Shown here: positions 8,669 to 18,031 of the stretch, piece by piece
How positions within the stretch are numbered: position 1 is the stretch's first letter
Layout of the letters: each line of letters opens with the position of its first letter
From: CAWIJK01 sp963836375
Lineage (GTDB): Bacteria > Actinomycetota > Acidimicrobiia > Acidimicrobiales > RAAP-2
Direction of reading: 5' to 3'
Length of the DNA stretch: 64,000 nucleotides
Assembly (NCBI GenBank): GCA_963836375.1
Contig: CAWIJK010000002.1
Location: forward strand, 930,001-994,000
The notes under the pieces: model-generated
What the model saw: only the letters and a program-made list of their open reading frames with translations
Told to the model about the DNA's origin: nothing
Databases searched by the model: none
Position numbers and translations under genes: made by a program

Positions 8669-9334
8669 TCAGATCCCCCACAGCCGCAGGGTGCTGTGCA
8701 CCCGGTGACGGATGTTGAGGGTGATGCAAACGGCGGTGAAGGCCTCGATCGCCGCCGCCTGGCTGAGGCTCCCCGCATCGAGCGGGCGCAGCCCGTCGAG
8801 GGCCTCGATCAGGGCCAAGGTGACCGAGGTGGCCTCGGGATGGTCCGAGCAGACCAGCACGTCGGCTTGGAGCCCCGAATCCAGGTCCTCCATCTCCGAA
8901 GCGGGCAGATGGTGGAGGGCGGCGGCGACCATGGCCCGGGGCGCCGCCGCGGCCACCGTCGCCGCGACCGAGCCCCGGGGCGGCACCAGGGCCAACATCT
9001 CGGGCCCCTCTTTGACCAGCGCGTTGGCCATGGAGATCACCACCTTGCCGTCGAGCGCCCCGGCCACCGAGCGCACCGTGGCCGGGGCGCTCTCCCAGGG
9101 CGTGGCCACCACGACCACCTGGCGCTCGGCCGCCCCGGCGTTGTCGGCCCCGCCGATCGGCAGGCCCCGTGCCGGCCACCGGCCGACCACGCTGGCCGCC
9201 ACTTCGGCCGCCCGGGCCTCGTCGCGCGAGCCGATGGTGACGGCGACCCCGGCGGCCCCCAGTCGGGTGGCCAGCCCCCGGCCTGCCGGCCCGGTCCCCC
9301 CGAGGATCCCCACGTCTACGCCCACGGTCCTCAC
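8669..9334 (-). CDS. npdG: F420-dependent NADP oxidoreductase (NADPH:F420 reductase)
   Basis: A 221-residue Rossmann protein. The N-terminal dinucleotide loop is GILGGTGPAGRGLA, the hallmark of the F420:NADP oxidoreductase family, followed by the NADP-phosphate loop 'IGSRDEARA'. The enzyme exchanges hydride between NADPH and deazaflavin F420. The C-terminal 'AAAIEAFTAVCITLNIRHRV' is the family's usual dimer-forming end. GTG is taken as start at 9334; an internal GTG at 9325 is an alternative. It lies 7 bp upstream of mshC on the same strand, so the two are probably co-transcribed. Confidence 0.9.
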   Translation of the reverse strand: MRTVGVDVGILGGTGPAGRGLATRLGAAGVAVTIGSRDEARAAEVAASVVGRWPARGLPIGGADNAGAAERQVVVVATPWESAPATVRSVAGALDGKVVISMANALVKEGPEMLALVPPRGSVAATVAAAAPRAMVAAALHHLPASEMEDLDSGLQADVLVCSDHPEATSVTLALIEALDGLRPLDAGSLSQAAAIEAFTAVCITLNIRHRVHSTLRLWGI

Positions 9335-9450
9335 CTTTCCACGCCCGGCCGCCGGTGGGGTAAACCGGCCCGGTCCGGCTTGTGTTCCCGAAGTGCCGCC
9401 CTCGCGCCCAGGTGGGCCCGGTCGACGGGGCTGATCTAACGTCGGCCGCC

Positions 9451-10233
9451 ATGGGACTCCTCGACGGCAAGCGCCTCTTGGTCACCGGCGTCCTGACCGA
9501 CGCCTCCTTGGCCTTCGCCGTGGCCAAACTGGCCCAGCACGAGGGGGCCGAGGTGGTGCTCTCGGGGGCCGGGCGGGGCCTGTCGCTCACCCGCCGGACC
9601 GCCCGCAAGCTGCCCGTCGAGGCCGACGTGCTCGAGATCGACGTGACCCGCCCCGAACAGCTGGCGGCGGCCGGGGCGGCGGTCGCCGAACGCTGGGGCC
9701 GCCTGGACGGGCTGCTCCACGCCATCGGCTTCGCCCCGCCGGCGTGCCTCGGTCAGGACATGTTCGCCGCCGGCTGGCCCGAGGTGGCCGTCGCCCTCGA
9801 AGTCTCCGCCTACTCCCTCAAGGCCCTGGTCGAGGCTTTCCGTCCCCAGCTCGAGGCAGCCGGGCGTAACGGCGGGGCCTCGGTCGTGGGCCTCGACTTC
9901 GACGCCAGCGTCGCCTGGCCGCTCTACAACTGGATGGGGGTGGCCAAGGCCGCCCTCGAGTCACTCACCCGCTATCTGGCCCGCGACCTGGGCCCGGCCG
10001 GGGTGCGGGTCAACCTGGTCGGGGCCGGTCCGGTCCGCACCATGGCGGCCAAGGGCGTGCCCGGGTTCTCGGGCTTCGAGGACACCTGGGCGACCCGGGC
10101 CCCGCTCGGCTGGGACGTCCACGGCGCCGACGTGGTGGCCCGGGCCTGTGTCGCCCTCCTGTCGGACTGGTTCCCGATGACCACCGGGGAGCTGCTCCAC
10201 GTGGACGGCGGCGTACACGCCGTGGGAGCCTGA
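9451..10233 (+). CDS. inhA: Enoyl-ACP reductase, InhA type
   Basis: A 260-residue NADH-dependent enoyl-[ACP] reductase of FAS-II. It follows mycobacterial InhA closely: 'GLLDGKRLLVTGVLTDASLAF' style N-terminus, DxxSIAF-like turn, H-A-I-G-F around residue 90, and the catalytic Y159-N-W-M-G-V-A-K166. The C-terminal 'ALLSDWFPMTTGELLHVDGG' also matches. The ATG at 9451 is chosen because the InhA-like sequence begins exactly there. A SnoaL-like gene begins 3 bp downstream, probably co-transcribed. Confidence 0.92.
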   Translation: MGLLDGKRLLVTGVLTDASLAFAVAKLAQHEGAEVVLSGAGRGLSLTRRTARKLPVEADVLEIDVTRPEQLAAAGAAVAERWGRLDGLLHAIGFAPPACLGQDMFAAGWPEVAVALEVSAYSLKALVEAFRPQLEAAGRNGGASVVGLDFDASVAWPLYNWMGVAKAALESLTRYLARDLGPAGVRVNLVGAGPVRTMAAKGVPGFSGFEDTWATRAPLGWDVHGADVVARACVALLSDWFPMTTGELLHVDGGVHAVGA

Positions 10234-10236
10234 GCC

Positions 10237-10620
10237 GTGGCCAGCCCCGAGGAGATGTCGCACACCCTGGCCCGCTACGCCGAGGCCTTCGGTTCTCGGG
10301 ACCTCGAGAGCCTGGTCGGGCTGTTTACTGAGGACGCGGTACAGGCCGACCCGGCCAACGTGCCGGCCAACATCGGCCGCCAGGCCATCGGGACCTTCTT
10401 CCAGAACGCCTTCGACGCCAGCACCGCCTCGAGCTGGGAGGCCACCGCCGTCCACGTCTGCGGCAACCACATCGCGGTCGACTTCGAGGTGCAGGTGACC
10501 ATGGAGGGCGGGGCCATGACGATCGTCGGGGTCGAGGTCTTCACCTTCGCCGACGACGCCCGCATCGCCGCGGTCAGCGCCTACTGGGGCGACGCCGACA
10601 TCACCTTCACCCCGGCCTGA
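10237..10620 (+). CDS. SnoaL-like/NTF2-fold protein (steroid isomerase-like)
   Basis: A 127-residue protein with the cone-shaped NTF2 fold pattern: an N-terminal helix pair ('YAEAFGSRDLESLVGLFTEDA'), then 'GRQAIGTFF' and a long curved sheet. Steroid delta-isomerases and SnoaL cyclases share this fold. The local match 'D-P-A-N-V' after 'EDAVQA' resembles ketosteroid-isomerase-like proteins of actinomycetes. The GTG start is 3 bp after the inhA-like stop, so it belongs to that unit. Substrate unknown. Confidence 0.78.
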   Translation: MASPEEMSHTLARYAEAFGSRDLESLVGLFTEDAVQADPANVPANIGRQAIGTFFQNAFDASTASSWEATAVHVCGNHIAVDFEVQVTMEGGAMTIVGVEVFTFADDARIAAVSAYWGDADITFTPA

Positions 10621-10650
10621 ACCACCCCGGGGCCCGTCCCTACTGCTCGC

Positions 10651-12951
10651 CTACTGCTCGGCCAAGATGGCCGCCATCTCGGCCAGCGGGTCGCGCACGA
10701 CCGGACCGGTCACCTCCACTACCGCCCGCCCGATGACGCCGTTGAAGACGAAGGGTGCCCGGTAGCCCTCACCGATGGCCGGGCCCCACTCGTACCCGCA
10801 GGTGAGTCCGGCCCCGACCCCGTTGAAGCCGGCCGGGGTGAACCGCTTGATCGGCCCGGTGGCGACGACGACCTCGTCGCACTCGAGCGTCCCGGTCCCC
10901 CCCGCCCCCTCGTCCTTCTCGAAGCGGAACCCGAGCCGGTGGGGCCCCGGGGTGAGCGGTTCGGGTGCGGCCAGGAGGTAACGGCGCTTGCCGTAGAGGT
11001 TGTGGACGTACCGCAGGTGCCCGTCGAGCAGGTGGAGGGACCACCCGCCGAGGGCCGAGCCCAGGGCCACCAGGGCCCCGGCGGCCGGCGTGTCCTCGGG
11101 CAGGGTCACGTCGATCCAGATGGCGTGCGAGCGGTTCCGCACGTTGACGGCCACGGGCTCGGGCACCTGGGCCCCCCCGGGGAAGTAGCGGTAGGTCGAA
11201 CGGGCCGGGCGGTGGTCGGGCCTCGGGTGGGTGAGCACCCACAGCACCCGGTTGTCGAGCGGCAGCACGTCGTTGCGCTCGGCCTCGACCCACCAGCGCT
11301 CGACCATCTCGGCCAGCAGCTCGGGCCGCTCGGCCGCCAGGTCCACGGTCTCGGAGAGGTCCTCGGCCACGTGGTAGAGCTCCCACACGTCGTCGTCGAA
11401 CGGTGCGTTGGGGTTGAGCCCGTCGTCGTAGAGCGGCCCGACCGGGTGGTAGGTCACCGCCTTCCACCCGTCGTGGTACAGGGCCCGGGACCCCAACATT
11501 TCGAAGTGCTGGGTCACGTGACGCCCCGGCTCGTCCTGGCCGTCGCGACCGAGCAGGTAGGCGAAGCTCACCCCGTCGATCGGGGACTGGGGGACCCAGT
11601 CGATGACCGGCGGCGCCTCGACCCCGCACAGCTCGAGCACGGTCGGGAGCACGTCGACGGCGTGGGCGAACTGGTGGCGGACGACCCCGGTGGCCAGCGG
11701 ACCGGCGGGCCAGTGCACGATGCACGGGTCGGCCACCCCGCCCTCGTGGACCTCGCGCTTCCAGCGCTTGAACGGCGTGTTGCCGGCCATCGTCCATCCC
11801 CACGGGTAGTTGTTGTGGGTGAGCGGACCGCCGATCTCCTCGAGCCGCTCGTGCATCTCGCGCAGCCCGGCCGGGTCGAGGTTGGAGAGGCGGACGTCGT
11901 TGATCGACCCCTCGGGTCCGCCTTCGGCGCTGGCCCCGTTGTCCGAGACGACCATGAGCAGGGTCCGGTCGAGCTCGCCCAGGTCGTCGAGGAAGGCCAC
12001 CAGCCGGCCCAGCTGGTCGTCGGTGTAGGACAAGAAGCCGGCGAAGCACTCCATGAAGCGGGCGGCCAGCTCCTTTTGGTCGGCCCCGAGCCGGTCCCAG
12101 GCCGGCACCCACGCCGGGCGCGGCGACAGGGCGGTGCCCGGAGGGATCACCCCGAGCTCGAGCTGGCGGGCGTGGGCCCGGACCCGCCACTCGTCCCAGC
12201 CGCCGTCGAAGCGCCCCCGGTAGCGATCGATCCACGGGCGGGGGGCCTGGTGGGGCGAGTGGCAGGCCCCGGTGCAGCAGTACAAGAAGAACGGCTGCTC
12301 GGCCTCCACCGCCCGCAGGTCGCCCACGAAGCCGATGGCCCGGTCGACCAGGTCGGCGCTCAGGTGGTATTCGTCGCTCGGCCCCTGGGGGGGCTGGACG
12401 GAGTGGTTGTCGTGGTAGAGGGCGGGGACGAACTGGTGGGTCTCGCCGCCGTGGAACCCGTACCACCGGTCGAACCCCCGCCCGAGGGGCCAGGTGGCCC
12501 GCGAGGCCGCCATCGACGTCTCGTCCTCGGGGGTCAGGTGCCACTTGCCCACCGCGTAGCTGGCGTAGCCGGTGCTCCGGAGGATCTCGGAGAGGTAGCC
12601 GTTCTCCCGGGGCGCCTTGCCCCAGTAGCCGGGGAACCCGCTGGCCAGGTCGGCCACCCGGCCCATGCCGCTGCGGTGGTGGTTGCGCCCGGTGAGCAGG
12701 CAGGCCCGGGTGGGCGAGCACAGTGCGGTGGTGTGGAAGTTGGCCAGCTGGACCCCACCGGCGGCCAGCCGGTCGATGGTCGGCGTGGCGATGTCCGAGC
12801 CGTAGCAGCCGAGCTGCGCGAACCCGACGTCGTCGAGGACGACGAGCACCACGTTGGGCGCCCCCTCGGGCGGCACCGGCTCGGGGGGCCACCAGGGCTC
12901 CGAGTCACGCCAGTCCCGTCCGATCCGCCCACCGAATTCCCTTGCCGTCAT
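10651..12951 (-). CDS. Arylsulfatase (formylglycine-dependent sulfatase)
   Basis: A 766-residue type I sulfatase. The signature C78-S-P-T-R-A-C-L-L-T-G-R has the Cys that the formylglycine-generating enzyme converts. Metal-binding D40-D41 ('VVLDDVGF') and a later 'VVSDNGAS' complete the Ca site. The length and the C-terminal lectin-like beta region (after ~590, 'RNRSHAIWIDVTLPE') resemble the large actinobacterial arylsulfatases. No signal peptide is visible, so it is probably cytoplasmic. Strong GGAGTGATCC precedes the ATG. It is a single minus-strand gene convergent with the inhA unit and divergent from the ABC exporter. Confidence 0.92.
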   Translation of the reverse strand: MTAREFGGRIGRDWRDSEPWWPPEPVPPEGAPNVVLVVLDDVGFAQLGCYGSDIATPTIDRLAAGGVQLANFHTTALCSPTRACLLTGRNHHRSGMGRVADLASGFPGYWGKAPRENGYLSEILRSTGYASYAVGKWHLTPEDETSMAASRATWPLGRGFDRWYGFHGGETHQFVPALYHDNHSVQPPQGPSDEYHLSADLVDRAIGFVGDLRAVEAEQPFFLYCCTGACHSPHQAPRPWIDRYRGRFDGGWDEWRVRAHARQLELGVIPPGTALSPRPAWVPAWDRLGADQKELAARFMECFAGFLSYTDDQLGRLVAFLDDLGELDRTLLMVVSDNGASAEGGPEGSINDVRLSNLDPAGLREMHERLEEIGGPLTHNNYPWGWTMAGNTPFKRWKREVHEGGVADPCIVHWPAGPLATGVVRHQFAHAVDVLPTVLELCGVEAPPVIDWVPQSPIDGVSFAYLLGRDGQDEPGRHVTQHFEMLGSRALYHDGWKAVTYHPVGPLYDDGLNPNAPFDDDVWELYHVAEDLSETVDLAAERPELLAEMVERWWVEAERNDVLPLDNRVLWVLTHPRPDHRPARSTYRYFPGGAQVPEPVAVNVRNRSHAIWIDVTLPEDTPAAGALVALGSALGGWSLHLLDGHLRYVHNLYGKRRYLLAAPEPLTPGPHRLGFRFEKDEGAGGTGTLECDEVVVATGPIKRFTPAGFNGVGAGLTCGYEWGPAIGEGYRAPFVFNGVIGRAVVEVTGPVVRDPLAEMAAILAEQ

Positions 12952-13093
12952 GGATCACTCCTTCCCGGCGCCAGCATGCCATCGACCGGCTCGGCCCGGC
13001 CGCTGGAGTGCCGCCCGGGTGGCTCGGCCGGCGGACCGGGCCGGGTGGGCCACCGGTAGGCTCGACACGACGTGAGACGACACGAGGGTCACG

Positions 13094-15013
13094 GTGCCAC
13101 CTCCGGGTAGGGGCGGGATGGGCGGCGGGGGCTGGATGGGCATGCGCTCGTTCCGCCAGGACCGCTCCGTCCTCCATCACCGGGTCAAGAAGGGCACCAC
13201 CCGGCGGATGCTCCAGTTCTCGGTCCCCTACCGGCGGATCCTGGTCTTCTTCCTGGTCGTGGTCGTCATCGACGCCGCGGTGGCCGGGATCAACCCCCTG
13301 GTCCTGCGGGCCCTGATCGACAAGGGCATCCTGGCCAAGAACTCCACCCTCGTCGTCCAGCTCGCCCTTCTGGCCGGCGGCCTGGCCATCGTCGACGCCG
13401 GCCTCTCGCTCTACGAGCGCCGGGTGTCGGCCCTGGTCGGCGAGGGCCTGATCTACGACATGCGATCCAAGGTGTTCCGCCACATCCAACGGATGCCGCT
13501 GGCCTTTTTCACCCGGACCCAGACCGGTGCCCTGGTGAGCCGGCTCAACAACGACGTCATCGGGGCCCAGCAGGCCTTCACCGACCTGCTGTCCAACGTC
13601 GTCGGCAACCTGGTCACCGTCGTCATCGTGCTCGTCTTCATGTTCATCCTCAGCTGGCAGATCACCCTGATGGCCCTCGTCCTTTTGCCCATCTTCTTGA
13701 TTCCCGCCCGCATCGTCGGGCGCAAGCTCGGGGCCATGACCCATGAGGGGTACAACCTCAACGCCGAGATGAACATGGTCATGAACGAGCGGTTCAACGT
13801 GTCGGGGGCCATGCTGGTCAAGCTCTTCGGTCGGCGCGAGGAGGAGGCCGAGTCCTTCGAGAAGAAGGCGTCGCGGGTCCGCGACATCGGGGTGGCCCAG
13901 GCCCTCTACGCCCGCCTCTTCATGGTGGCCTTGACCCTGACCGCCGCCTTGGCCACGGCCTTCGCCTACGGGTTCGGCGGGGTGGAGGCGGTGAACGGCA
14001 CCCTGGCCGTCGGCACCGTGGTCGCCCTGACCGCCTACCTGGCCCGCCTCTACGCGCCGCTGACCCAGCTCTCCAACGTGAACCTCGACGTCATGACCGC
14101 CCTGGTCTCTTTCGAACGGGTCTTCGAGGTCCTCGACCTGGTCCCGATGATCCAAGAGAGCCCCGATGCGGTGGCCATCCCCCGCGGACCCGCCGCCATC
14201 GAGTTCGACCACGTCGACTTCTCCTACCCGAGTGCCGAGGACGTCTCGCTGGCCTCCCTCGAAGCGGTGGCCGTCCTGGAGGCCCCCGAGCGCCACCCGG
14301 TGCTCCACGACGTGTCCTTCCGGGTGGAGCCGGGCCAGATGGCGGCCCTGGTCGGACCGTCGGGCGCCGGCAAGACCACCATCTCGAACCTAGTCCCGCG
14401 CCTCTACGACGTCTCGGGTGGCGCGGTGAGGATCCACGGGATCGACGTCCGGGCGGCCACCGAGGAGTCCCTGCGCGACGCCGTCGGGGTGGTGACCCAG
14501 GACCCGCACCTCTTCCACGAGACCCTGCGGGCCAACCTCGTCTACGCCCGGCCCGAGGCCACCGACGAGCAGCTCTTCGACGCCCTGGAGCGGGCCCAGA
14601 TCCTCCCCCTGGTGGCTTCCCTGCCCGACGGGCTCGACACCGTGGTCGGCGAGCGCGGCTACCGCTTGTCGGGGGGCGAGAAGCAGCGGGTCGCCCTGGC
14701 CCGCCTGATCCTCAAGGCCCCCGACGTGGTGGTGCTCGACGAGGCCACCGCCCATCTCGACTCGGAGTCCGAGGCGGCGGTCCAAGAGGCGCTCCGGATC
14801 ACCCTGGCCGGGCGGACGTCACTGGTCATCGCCCACCGCCTCTCGACCGTGCGCGAGGCGGACGTGCTGTTGGTGATCGACGGCGGCCGGGTGGTCGAGC
14901 GGGGAACCCATCGCGAGCTGCTGGCCCTGGGCGGGGTGTACGCCGAGCTCTACCGCACCCAGTTCGCCGACCAGGTCGAGGCGCCGACGCCGCCCCTCGA
15001 GCACACCGTGTGA
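13094..15013 (+). CDS. ABC exporter with fused membrane and ATPase domains
   Basis: A 639-residue half-transporter of the MsbA/LmrA type that should work as a homodimer. Six membrane helices span about residues 45-330. The ATPase domain has Walker A GPSGAGKTT (~421), signature LSGGEKQR (~525) and Walker B VVVLDEAT (~545), followed by an H-loop 'AHRLS'. Gly-rich MGGGGWMGM at the N-terminus makes the exact start uncertain (GTG 13094 used; ATG 13118 possible). About 20 residues are inserted before the Walker A strand ('SAEDVSLASLEAVAVLEAPE'). Substrate cannot be told; lipid or drug export is typical. Confidence 0.93.
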   Translation: MPPPGRGGMGGGGWMGMRSFRQDRSVLHHRVKKGTTRRMLQFSVPYRRILVFFLVVVVIDAAVAGINPLVLRALIDKGILAKNSTLVVQLALLAGGLAIVDAGLSLYERRVSALVGEGLIYDMRSKVFRHIQRMPLAFFTRTQTGALVSRLNNDVIGAQQAFTDLLSNVVGNLVTVVIVLVFMFILSWQITLMALVLLPIFLIPARIVGRKLGAMTHEGYNLNAEMNMVMNERFNVSGAMLVKLFGRREEEAESFEKKASRVRDIGVAQALYARLFMVALTLTAALATAFAYGFGGVEAVNGTLAVGTVVALTAYLARLYAPLTQLSNVNLDVMTALVSFERVFEVLDLVPMIQESPDAVAIPRGPAAIEFDHVDFSYPSAEDVSLASLEAVAVLEAPERHPVLHDVSFRVEPGQMAALVGPSGAGKTTISNLVPRLYDVSGGAVRIHGIDVRAATEESLRDAVGVVTQDPHLFHETLRANLVYARPEATDEQLFDALERAQILPLVASLPDGLDTVVGERGYRLSGGEKQRVALARLILKAPDVVVLDEATAHLDSESEAAVQEALRITLAGRTSLVIAHRLSTVREADVLLVIDGGRVVERGTHRELLALGGVYAELYRTQFADQVEAPTPPLEHTV

Positions 15014-15043
15014 CCCGTTGACCGACCGGAGAAAGGCCCGCCA

Positions 15044-15553
15044 ATGACCCCAGCCGAGCTCCTGAGCGACGCCTTCGGGCGCGTCCACGACGTCGTCCAC
15101 CACACGGTCGACGGCCTGTCGGCCGACCAGCTGGCCTTCCGGGCGGGACCCGAGGCCAACTCCATCGCCTGGCTGGTCTGGCACCTGACCCGGATCCAAG
15201 ACGACCACCTGGCCGACGTGGCCGGCACCGAGCAGGTCTGGACGGCCAAGGGCTGGCAGGAGCGCTTCGCCCTGCCCTTCGACGCCGCCGAGACCGGCTA
15301 CGGTCACGGCCCCGACGACGTGGCCGCGGTCAGGGTCGACGCCGCCGAGCTGCTCACCGGCTACCACGACGAGGTCCTGGCGGCGACCCGCCGCTACCTG
15401 GCCACCGTGGACGAGCGGGACCTCGACCGCGTCGTCGACCGGGCCTGGGACCCGCCGGTGACCCTCGGGGTTCGGTTCGTGAGCGTGATCGCCGACGACC
15501 TCCAGCACGCCGGCCAGGCGGCCTACCTACGGGGGCTGGCCGAGCGGGCCTGA
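15044..15553 (+). CDS. DinB-like/DUF664 protein
   Basis: A 169-residue four-helix-bundle protein of the DinB/mycothiol-dependent isomerase superfamily. 'WHLTRIQDDHLADV' (about residue 48) and 'QHAGQAAYLRG' near the C-terminus supply the three His of the usual metal site. Members use the metal to act on thiol adducts such as mycothiol or bacillithiol conjugates, and this genome has mshC, so a mycothiol-dependent role is possible but not shown. GGAGAAAGG precedes the ATG; it starts 30 bp after the ABC exporter and is probably co-transcribed. Confidence 0.82.
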   Translation: MTPAELLSDAFGRVHDVVHHTVDGLSADQLAFRAGPEANSIAWLVWHLTRIQDDHLADVAGTEQVWTAKGWQERFALPFDAAETGYGHGPDDVAAVRVDAAELLTGYHDEVLAATRRYLATVDERDLDRVVDRAWDPPVTLGVRFVSVIADDLQHAGQAAYLRGLAERA

Positions 15554-15564
15554 CCCGCACCCCG

Positions 15565-16275
15565 CTAGCCGCGCCCAGGATCACCGAGGAAGTCGAGCAC
15601 CTGGGCCCGGCGGCGCCGGAGCAGCCACGTGCCCACCCGGTGGCCGCCCCACCACGCCAGCCCGGCGATCCCACAGGCCAGGGCGATCCCCCAGCCGAGG
15701 TCATTGCTGGGCAGGCGCTTGGACAGACCGCCCTTCGCCGTGAAACCCCAGAGCGCGAGTGACGGGAGCATCAAGAGCACACCGAGCGCCGGGACCAGGC
15801 CGTAGGGGGTGACGACGAGCGCCAACCAGCGAACCAGCATGCGGCGGCGGGGCACCCGGTGCTCCCAGCGGAATCGGAGCGGCATCGGGTGGTACGGGAA
15901 CCGGATCCCCACCAGGTTAGAAAGACCGAGCACCCCGAGCGGCACCAGACCGAGCCACACGATGGTGTACAAGGTGGCGAGCAGGTCGCGCTCGTAGAGG
16001 CCGATGGCGAAGGCCACCACCACGCAGATGGGCGTGACCAGAATCCAAAGAACGATGTTCTTGGCGTAGAGCAGTCGTCGTTGGATCACCGGATCGTCGA
16101 TGGCGGCGATGACCCGGAGGCGGTCGGGCCCGAGCACGTTGGTGGCCGGGACGTCGGAGTACATCCAAAAGGCGAGCACAACGGCAAAGGCCAGCGTCCC
16201 GTGGAAGGTGAACAACTTGTCCTTCAACGAAGCCGGGAGGAAGAACCAGGCCGACGTCATGAGCGCCCCGTTCAC
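15565..16275 (-). CDS. Multi-pass membrane protein of unknown function (N-terminus uncertain)
   Basis: I do not recognise this protein. About six hydrophobic segments are seen, for example 'LAFAVVLAFWMYSDV', 'IVLWILVTPICVVVAFAIGL', 'TIVWLGLVPLGVLGLSNLVG' and two near the C-terminus. It resembles ABC-2-type permeases only in general character. The GTG at 16275 is the first standard start, but the frame stays open upstream to about 16377 and encodes plausible sequence ('VREEFRSAFQPPFETPTVV'). The real start may therefore be a non-standard codon overlapping the K+ channel stop at 16374. Probably co-transcribed with the channel. Confidence 0.7.
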   Translation of the reverse strand: MNGALMTSAWFFLPASLKDKLFTFHGTLAFAVVLAFWMYSDVPATNVLGPDRLRVIAAIDDPVIQRRLLYAKNIVLWILVTPICVVVAFAIGLYERDLLATLYTIVWLGLVPLGVLGLSNLVGIRFPYHPMPLRFRWEHRVPRRRMLVRWLALVVTPYGLVPALGVLLMLPSLALWGFTAKGGLSKRLPSNDLGWGIALACGIAGLAWWGGHRVGTWLLRRRRAQVLDFLGDPGRG

Positions 16276-16373
16276 CGCGACAACGGTCGGGGTCTCGAAG
16301 GGCGGCTGGAAGGCGCTCCGGAATTCCTCTCGGACCGCCTGGCGCAGCGTCGGCGCGGTGCTGTCCTCAGCAG

Positions 16374-16907
16374 TCAGGACGCACCGATCCGTTGACGGGC
16401 CTGGCCCCGCGAGGCCGCCCCCATGATGAGGCGGACCACCACGGCGATCACGGCGAGGTCGGCCAGCATCTGGACGGTGACCACGAGCCGAGCGGCATCG
16501 GTCTTCGCCGTGATGTCGCCGAAACCGACGGTGGAGAACACCGTGACAGTGAAGTACAGCGCCGACGTCCGGTCGAGCGGACCGCCGAACGACGCCGGAT
16601 CCGAGTGGGAGAGGGTGAGGTAGATCCAGGCGAACAGGACGATGAACAGCGGGATGATGGTTGCCATGGCCAGGCCGGCGCGCAGCACCGGGTGGTCGTG
16701 ATTGACGATGGCCTGCACCTCGTAGATGAGATCGGCGACCACGATCGCCAGGGCCACGACGAGACGCAGGAGCACCGACTGGTGCGGCCGGTGCTCGATC
16801 GGCAGCTCGTAGTACAGCGCCAGGAGGACGGCGCAGGTGGCGAGCGCCCTGAGCGCGGTCCTGGCGAGACTCGAGCGTTCGAGGCTCTCAAGGCCGCCGA
16901 TGTCCAC
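16374..16907 (-). CDS. Two-pore-domain-type potassium channel subunit
   Basis: A 177-residue membrane protein with the K+ selectivity filter T126-V-G-F-G-D131, a TVGYG variant, between a pore helix ('ALYFTVTVFS') and a final membrane helix. Two to three hydrophobic segments precede it. The short cytoplasmic tail has no RCK/TrkA domain, so gating by nucleotides is not expected. It belongs to the bacterial ion-channel 2 family. ATG start at 16907. The membrane protein downstream on the same strand begins within about 100 bp. Confidence 0.88.
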   Translation of the reverse strand: MDIGGLESLERSSLARTALRALATCAVLLALYYELPIEHRPHQSVLLRLVVALAIVVADLIYEVQAIVNHDHPVLRAGLAMATIIPLFIVLFAWIYLTLSHSDPASFGGPLDRTSALYFTVTVFSTVGFGDITAKTDAARLVVTVQMLADLAVIAVVVRLIMGAASRGQARQRIGAS

Positions 16908-17029
16908 CGCGGCAATCCTCTCGCACCACCGCCACCAATGCGTGGACCGTCGTCACCGACCGCCCCGGGCAGCCCTTGCCTGGCCTCCCCGGCGGCACCG
17001 GGGCAGGCATCGGCGCCAACCGGCCCCCG

Positions 17030-18031
17030 TCAGTCGGGCATGGTCCGGGCGGCCAGGCCCGGGAACACCCGGGCCACCTTGCCCAGCAGGTAGTCGCCGT
17101 AGGTGCCCGAGAACCCGTGGACGCTGGTGTGGTCCCAGCGTCCGGCGGCCTCCTCGTCGGTCGGCCGGGGCACCACCGGGAGCCGCTCGACGACGGCGTC
17201 GAAACCCGGGTCGAGGAACAGCGGGTACGACAGGCGGTCCTCGCCGGTGTCGAGGACCCGGTGGGGCGTGGACCGGTACCGGCCCCCGGTCAGCCGCTCG
17301 ACCATGTCGCCCAGGTTGCACACGATGGCCCCGTCGAGCGGTGGTGCTTCGACCCAGCCCCGCGGCGTGCGGACCTCGAGCCCGGGTTGGTCGGTCCCGA
17401 GCAGGGTCACCAACCCGTAGTCGGTGTGCTCCCCCACCCCCCACCCCGCCCCGGTCGAGGCCGGGGGGTAGTGGAAGATCCGGAACAGGACCACCGGGTC
17501 TGTCGTCAGGCGCTCACTGAACCAGGTCCGCTCCAGGCCCAGTGCCACCGCCATGGCCCCGAGGACGGTCTGGCCCAACCGGGTCAGCTGGTCCATGTAG
17601 CCGAGCACCACCTCGCGCAGGTCCGGCGGGCGGGCCGGGAACAGGTTGGGCCCGTGCAGCGGCCGGCGGGCGAGGACCCTCGGGTCGTCGGGGCTGAGCT
17701 CGGTCCCGAAGTACAGACCCTCCTTTCGGTCCGGCACCCCCCCGGTCAGTTCGGCGCCCAGCGGGAACCACCCCCGCCAGGCCGTCCCGGCCCGCTCCAT
17801 GGCGACGTCGGACTTCTCCTGGTCGCTCAGGGCGAAGAAGGCCCGGGCCAGTCCCTCGAGCCTTGTCCCCAGGGTCGGGTCGACCCCGTGACCCGTCAGG
17901 TAGAAGAAGCCGAAGCGCCGACAGGCGGCGTCGATCGCCGACGCCACACCCCCGACCTCGCCGCCGTCGAGCAGCGGGCGGAGGTCGACGACCGGCAGCT
18001 CACCCATCGCGCCCGGGCGGTCGGTCCCCAT
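17030..18031 (-). CDS. 2-oxoglutarate/Fe(II) oxygenase, isopenicillin N synthase-like
   Basis: A 333-residue non-haem iron oxygenase. The facial triad is H202-x-D204 (GEHTDYG) and H257 (STPHRV), with the 2-oxoglutarate-binding R266-x-S268. The N-terminal DIOX_N region has 'CRRFGFFYLTGHGV', typical of the family. The ATG overlaps the SDR stop by 4 bp (ATGA), so this is the last gene of the enoyl-CoA hydratase-SDR-oxygenase operon. It may oxidise an acyl or isoprenoid intermediate made by its neighbours; that link is an inference. The frame extends upstream, but the overlap start fits the IPNS-like N-terminus. Confidence 0.9.
   Translation of the reverse strand: MGTDRPGAMGELPVVDLRPLLDGGEVGGVASAIDAACRRFGFFYLTGHGVDPTLGTRLEGLARAFFALSDQEKSDVAMERAGTAWRGWFPLGAELTGGVPDRKEGLYFGTELSPDDPRVLARRPLHGPNLFPARPPDLREVVLGYMDQLTRLGQTVLGAMAVALGLERTWFSERLTTDPVVLFRIFHYPPASTGAGWGVGEHTDYGLVTLLGTDQPGLEVRTPRGWVEAPPLDGAIVCNLGDMVERLTGGRYRSTPHRVLDTGEDRLSYPLFLDPGFDAVVERLPVVPRPTDEEAAGRWDHTSVHGFSGTYGDYLLGKVARVFPGLAARTMPD

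Noticed and set aside
10939..13059. 706-codon plus-strand frame
   Set aside because: Antisense to the arylsulfatase, which carries the CxPTR motif and metal residues.
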